Of a stretch of 64,000 bases of DNA, positions 61,028-64,000 are shown piece after piece. The position numbers and the translations under genes are program-made. How positions within the stretch are numbered: the first letter of the stretch is position 1; every line of letters begins with the position of its first letter. Source of the stretch: Rhodothermus marinus DSM 4252 (GTDB lineage Bacteria; Bacteroidota; Rhodothermia; Rhodothermales; Rhodothermaceae); assembly GCF_000024845.1 (NCBI RefSeq), contig NC_013501.1, positions 624,001 through 688,000 on the forward strand, given 5' to 3'. The notes below the pieces were generated by a model, which did no database searches, was not told the origin of the DNA, and saw nothing but the letters and a program-made list of their open reading frames with translations.

Positions 61028-62034
61028 TGGCTGCGGCGTAGCAGCATCAGAAAGAACGGCACGCCGCAGAGGGCGGTGACGACACCCACCGGTAGCTCGG
61101 TGCCGGGAAGCAGCAGGCGGGCGACCAGATCGGCCCAGATCAGAAAGGCAGCGCCCAGCAGGAAGCTCAGCGGTACCACCCGCCGGTGTGGCACGCCCGT
61201 CAGGGCGCGGACGGCATGCGGAATGATCAGCCCGACGAAGCCGATCGTTCCGGAAAACGCCACGAGCGTCCCGGTGACCAGCGCCGCGAACAGGATCAGC
61301 AGGCGCTTGGCCAGTTCGACGGGGATGCCGAGCTGGGCGGCTGGCTCCTCGCCCAGCAGCAGCAGATCCATGGGGCGCGTGAGCGCCAGCATGCCGAGCA
61401 GCCCCAGCAGCGTGGCCAGAGCGGGCAGCGGCAGCAGCGACCAGCGGGCCCCGCTGAACGAACCCAGCAGCCAGAACAGCACGGCGCGGAGCTTGTCGGG
61501 ACTGGGCGAGGCGAACGTGACGAACGACGTGATCGAAGCCATGAGCGCCGAGATCGCCACGCCGCCCAGCAGCAGCCGCGTGACCGAAAGCACGCCGTTC
61601 TGTCGCGCCACAAGATAGACGAGCGTCAGCGCCAGCAGGGCGCCCAGAAAAGCCGCCAGCGGCATCGAGAGCGTGCGCGATAGCAGCGGTGGAAGAAAGC
61701 CCAGGTAGAACAGCGAAGCGCCGGCGCTGGCCCCGCTCGAAAGTCCCAGAATGTAGGGCTCGGCCAGCGGATTGCGCACCAGGGTCTGCATGGCCACGCC
61801 CACGATGGCCAGGCCTCCGCCGGTCAGCAGGGCCATCAGCACGCGGGGCAGCCGGAGTTGCCAGACGATCCGTTCGGCCACCGGATCGACCGCCGCGCCG
61901 GTGATCCGCCCGAGCAGCACGCGCACCACCACGTCCGGCGCCAGCGAGACGCTTCCGAGCGCAACCCCGGCCACCACCGAGGCGAGCAGCAGCCCGAGCA
62001 GCCAGCAGCTCAGCGTGAGCGGAGGCATCCTCAT
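61012..62034 (-). CDS. FecCD/BtuC-type ABC transporter permease
   Basis: A 340-residue permease with about 10 helices and the family motifs RLPRVLMALLTGGGLAIVGV, MQTLVRNPLAEPYILGLSSG with ASAGAS, and GTIGFVGLIIPHAVRALTG, the last being the coupling helix region. It imports a cobalamin or ferric-siderophore-type substrate with the binding protein encoded just upstream (4-base overlap). The ATPase (BtuD/FecE) is not next to it. Confidence 0.92.
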   Translation of the reverse strand: MRMPPLTLSCWLLGLLLASVVAGVALGSVSLAPDVVVRVLLGRITGAAVDPVAERIVWQLRLPRVLMALLTGGGLAIVGVAMQTLVRNPLAEPYILGLSSGASAGASLFYLGFLPPLLSRTLSMPLAAFLGALLALTLVYLVARQNGVLSVTRLLLGGVAISALMASITSFVTFASPSPDKLRAVLFWLLGSFSGARWSLLPLPALATLLGLLGMLALTRPMDLLLLGEEPAAQLGIPVELAKRLLILFAALVTGTLVAFSGTIGFVGLIIPHAVRALTGVPHRRVVPLSFLLGAAFLIWADLVARLLLPGTELPVGVVTALCGVPFFLMLLRRSHYRFG

Positions 62035-62942
62035 GGCGACAGCTTGCGGGCCAGCTCCGGGTGCAGGCAGTGCAGCAGCGCCTCCAGGCCGGCCACCAGG
62101 CGCGGACCGGGCCGCAGGATCAGCGAGGGCTCGATGCCGCAGATGCGCCGGTTGCGAACGGCCGGCAGCAGGTCCCAGGACGGATGATACCGCAGCAGCC
62201 GGGCTGGATCGTAATCGGCGCCGGCCGTCACGACGATCACCTCGGGCTGAAGCTGCAGCACCAGTTCGTCGCTGAGCACCGGGGCCGGATTGGACAGCGA
62301 GTCCGTCAGGCTTTTGCCCCCGGCCCGCGCCACCAGATCGTGCACGTAGCTACCCTGGCTGAACGCGTAGAGCGTTTCGTCGCTGATCAGCACCAGTACG
62401 GTGGGGCGGTGGCGCAGCGTATCGACGGCCGCCGCCAGCTTCGCCAGGCGTGCCCGTAGCGAATCGACGGTGCGACGGGCGGCTGCTTCGGTGTCCAGCA
62501 GCTTCCCTGTGGTCAGGATCGCTTCCAGCACGTCCTCGAGCGAATGGTATGAAAAGAAATACACGGGCAGGCCGAGCGCTTCGAAGGTGGCCGCATCCCG
62601 CGGATTGTTCACCTGATCGGTGGCCAGCACCAGGTCCGGTTGCAGCGCGACGATTGCCTCGAAGTTGACCGGCAGCGCACTGAAGCGCGGCAACGTATCG
62701 ACGGCCGGCGGATAATCGTCGGCCGTGGTGACGCCCACCAGCTTGTGTCCGGCCCCGGCAGCAAAGACGATCTCGGTCAGGCTGGGCGCCAGCGTCACGA
62801 CGCGCTCCGGCACGTGCGGCAGCGTGACCGTGCGGCCCAGATCGTCGGTAACCGTCAGCGCACCGCTGGCAGGCCCGGACGCCGGCCGGCAGGCGCCGAG
62901 CCCCAGCCACAACAGCAGCAGAGGAAACCGGAGAGGCTTCAT
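62031..62942 (-). CDS. Periplasmic binding lipoprotein, BtuF/FecB type
   Basis: A 303-residue lipoprotein (lipobox LGLGAC, Cys about 18). The mature part is a two-lobed binding protein with the family pattern RVVTLAPSLTEIVFAAGAGH, LVGVTTADDYPP, ALQPDLVLATDQVN, LVARAGGKSLTDSL and LQLQPEVIVVTAG. The APSLTEI segment is typical of BtuF (vitamin B12) proteins. ATG 62942 is chosen so that the signal peptide starts the protein. No cobalamin riboswitch is visible upstream. Confidence 0.88.
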   Translation of the reverse strand: MKPLRFPLLLLWLGLGACRPASGPASGALTVTDDLGRTVTLPHVPERVVTLAPSLTEIVFAAGAGHKLVGVTTADDYPPAVDTLPRFSALPVNFEAIVALQPDLVLATDQVNNPRDAATFEALGLPVYFFSYHSLEDVLEAILTTGKLLDTEAAARRTVDSLRARLAKLAAAVDTLRHRPTVLVLISDETLYAFSQGSYVHDLVARAGGKSLTDSLSNPAPVLSDELVLQLQPEVIVVTAGADYDPARLLRYHPSWDLLPAVRNRRICGIEPSLILRPGPRLVAGLEALLHCLHPELARKLSP

Positions 62943-63234
62943 CTTTTTGAAGGCTGGCGTGCAGGTCATCTAAAATAGAGACGGCTCGTGAAAACAGCCC
63001 GAATTCCCGGAGAGTTTCGTTTTTACTTTGCATCGAAGAAGCGCTATCTGGACACCCCTCCACCTTACGAAACGAAGCAAAATCCGAAGAAAGCGGGAAA
63101 AAGGCACGTTCAGGGGCGGCCGCAAATTTTCCGAACGGAATCGCTTGAGTTCGAAATTACTCGGCCGATACTAAAAAGGAGCTCGGCAAAAGCAAGTAGA
63201 GGCAACGGAATTTACCAATCTACACCCCCGTGCT
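62943..63234. promoter_or_regulatory. Divergent intergenic region
   Basis: 292 bases, AT-richer than the surroundings, between the divergent btuF-like and ntrC-like genes. TACTTTG at 63024-63030 could be a -7 element for the regulator but lacks a clear -33. No gene and no riboswitch box is recognised. Confidence 0.35.
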
Positions 63235-64000
63235 ATGTCGAAGGCCTGTGTGTTTGTGGTGGATGACGAGCCCAAGCTGGGCGAGCTGTTTGCCAACGTG
63301 CTCCGGCGGGACGGCTACGAGGTGCGCGCGTTCGTGCATCCTCAGGCGATGCTGGAAGCCATCGAAGACGGGCAGCAACCCGACGTGGTGCTGGCCGATC
63401 TGATGATGCCGGAGATCAACGGCATCGAGCTGCTGGAACGGCTGCGTAAACGTCGGCTTCACGTGCCGGTCATTATCATGACGGCGCATTCGTCGGTGCA
63501 GACGGCCGTCGAGGCCATGCGCCGGGGTGCCTTTCACTATCTGCAGAAGCCGGTCAATCTGGAAGAAATGCGCATGCTGCTCAAGAAGGCCATCGGCCGG
63601 AATGAGCGCACGTCGGTTTCACAGCCCTCGCCGCAGGGGGAAGCGGCCGCCTATCCGATCGAAGGCATTCTGGGCGACAGCGAGCCGATTCGTCGGGTGC
63701 GCCAGACCATCGAGATGCTCCGGGACGTGCCGGGTACGATCGTACTGATCCGGGGCGAAACCGGCACCGGCAAAAACCTGGTGGCCCGCACCATTCACGC
63801 CAACTCCTGCTACAGCAGCGGGCGTTTTGTGGAGATCAACTGTGCGGCGCTGCCCGACAACCTGCTGGAGGCCGAACTGTTCGGCTATGAAAAAGGCGCC
63901 TTCACCGATGCACGCACCTCCAAGCCGGGTCTGCTCGAAGTGGCCGACGGGGGGACCGTCTTTCTGGACGAGATCGACTCGATGAGTCTGGCGCTGCAGG
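63235..64000 (+). CDS. NtrC-family sigma54-type response regulator, N-terminal part (cut by window edge)
   Basis: 255 residues are visible. The receiver domain (about 1-125) has VVDDE, phospho-acceptor D55 in VVLADLMMPEINGIEL, and QKPV. The AAA+ domain starts at about 145: Walker A RGETGTGKN (173-181), the GAFTGA loop as GAFTDA (221-226), and Walker B GGTVFLDEID. GAFTGA normally contacts sigma54; Asp at the second Gly occurs in a subset of such regulators. The C-terminal DNA-binding domain lies beyond the window. No histidine kinase is in view. Confidence 0.9.
   Translation, partial: MSKACVFVVDDEPKLGELFANVLRRDGYEVRAFVHPQAMLEAIEDGQQPDVVLADLMMPEINGIELLERLRKRRLHVPVIIMTAHSSVQTAVEAMRRGAFHYLQKPVNLEEMRMLLKKAIGRNERTSVSQPSPQGEAAAYPIEGILGDSEPIRRVRQTIEMLRDVPGTIVLIRGETGTGKNLVARTIHANSCYSSGRFVEINCAALPDNLLEAELFGYEKGAFTDARTSKPGLLEVADGGTVFLDEIDSMSLALQ

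Noticed and set aside
62943..63234. Cobalamin riboswitch in front of the BtuF-like gene
   Set aside because: No B12-box-like sequence was found on the minus strand in this interval.

Overview
The window looks like a chromosomal segment of a thermophilic, GC-rich (roughly 60-65 % by eye) Gram-negative bacterium of the Rhodothermus/Salinibacter branch (Rhodothermota, formerly Bacteroidetes). The supporting signs are a complete lptC-lptA-lptB outer-membrane set, menaquinone genes, the Bacteroidetes-type promoter element TAnnTTTG in front of several genes, few Shine-Dalgarno sites outside the pilus genes, and proteins rich in R, E, V and L. This placement is inferred from gene content and was not checked by any search.

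Layout. 1-600: end of an MNT nucleotidyltransferase gene and its HEPN-type partner, the latter broken by an in-frame TGA. 669-3581: pyrR, a small lipoprotein, and a gluconate pair (gntK facing gntP). 3696-4766: a coiled-coil protein with a nuclease-like C-terminus. 4767-5505: an intergenic array of palindromic repeats. 5506-19193: a large type IV pilus / type II secretion-like locus: an atypical pilin, PilC, a 1126-residue PilB, three more pilin-like subunits, a PilT-family ATPase, a PilM-PilN fusion, a PilO-PilP fusion and a secretin. 19522-22899: a lipoprotein resembling an inactive M28 peptidase, a TIM-barrel protein, an acyltransferase and gatC. 22917-32028: a tightly coupled surface-polysaccharide operon (YfhO-like membrane protein, glycosyltransferases, WecB, methyltransferase, flippase). 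32095-34570: YbbR protein, a membrane protein and a histidine phosphatase. 34567-44966: menaquinone genes menF, menD, menA, menC and menE, with a metallo-hydrolase and a two-subunit molybdenum hydroxylase set between menD and menA. 44974-46937: an RsbU/RsbW/RsbV-like partner-switching module. 47115-50593: a B3/4-domain protein and lptC-lptA-lptB. 50633-57736: thiI, DAHP synthase, glmS, prfA, rpsF-rpsR-rplI. 57818-62942: dsbD, an MFS transporter and a BtuC/BtuF-type uptake pair. 63235-64000: start of an NtrC-type response regulator, cut by the window edge.

How the genes work together. The 13.7-kb pilus locus carries nearly everything for a filament machine: extension ATPase, retraction-type ATPase, platform, inner-membrane alignment complex and secretin. 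No prepilin peptidase gene is in the window, and none of the four candidate subunits shows the canonical prepilin N-terminus with Glu5. With two gene fusions, a mosaic pilin and an altered Asp box in the PilT homologue, it is the best candidate here for a little-described system. The polysaccharide operon, the lpt set, plsC and wecB together cover parts of envelope building.

A family of palindromic intergenic repeats (about 4855-5180, 7515-7585 and 19222-19369, with a possible relative at 11026-11085) lies around the pilus genes.
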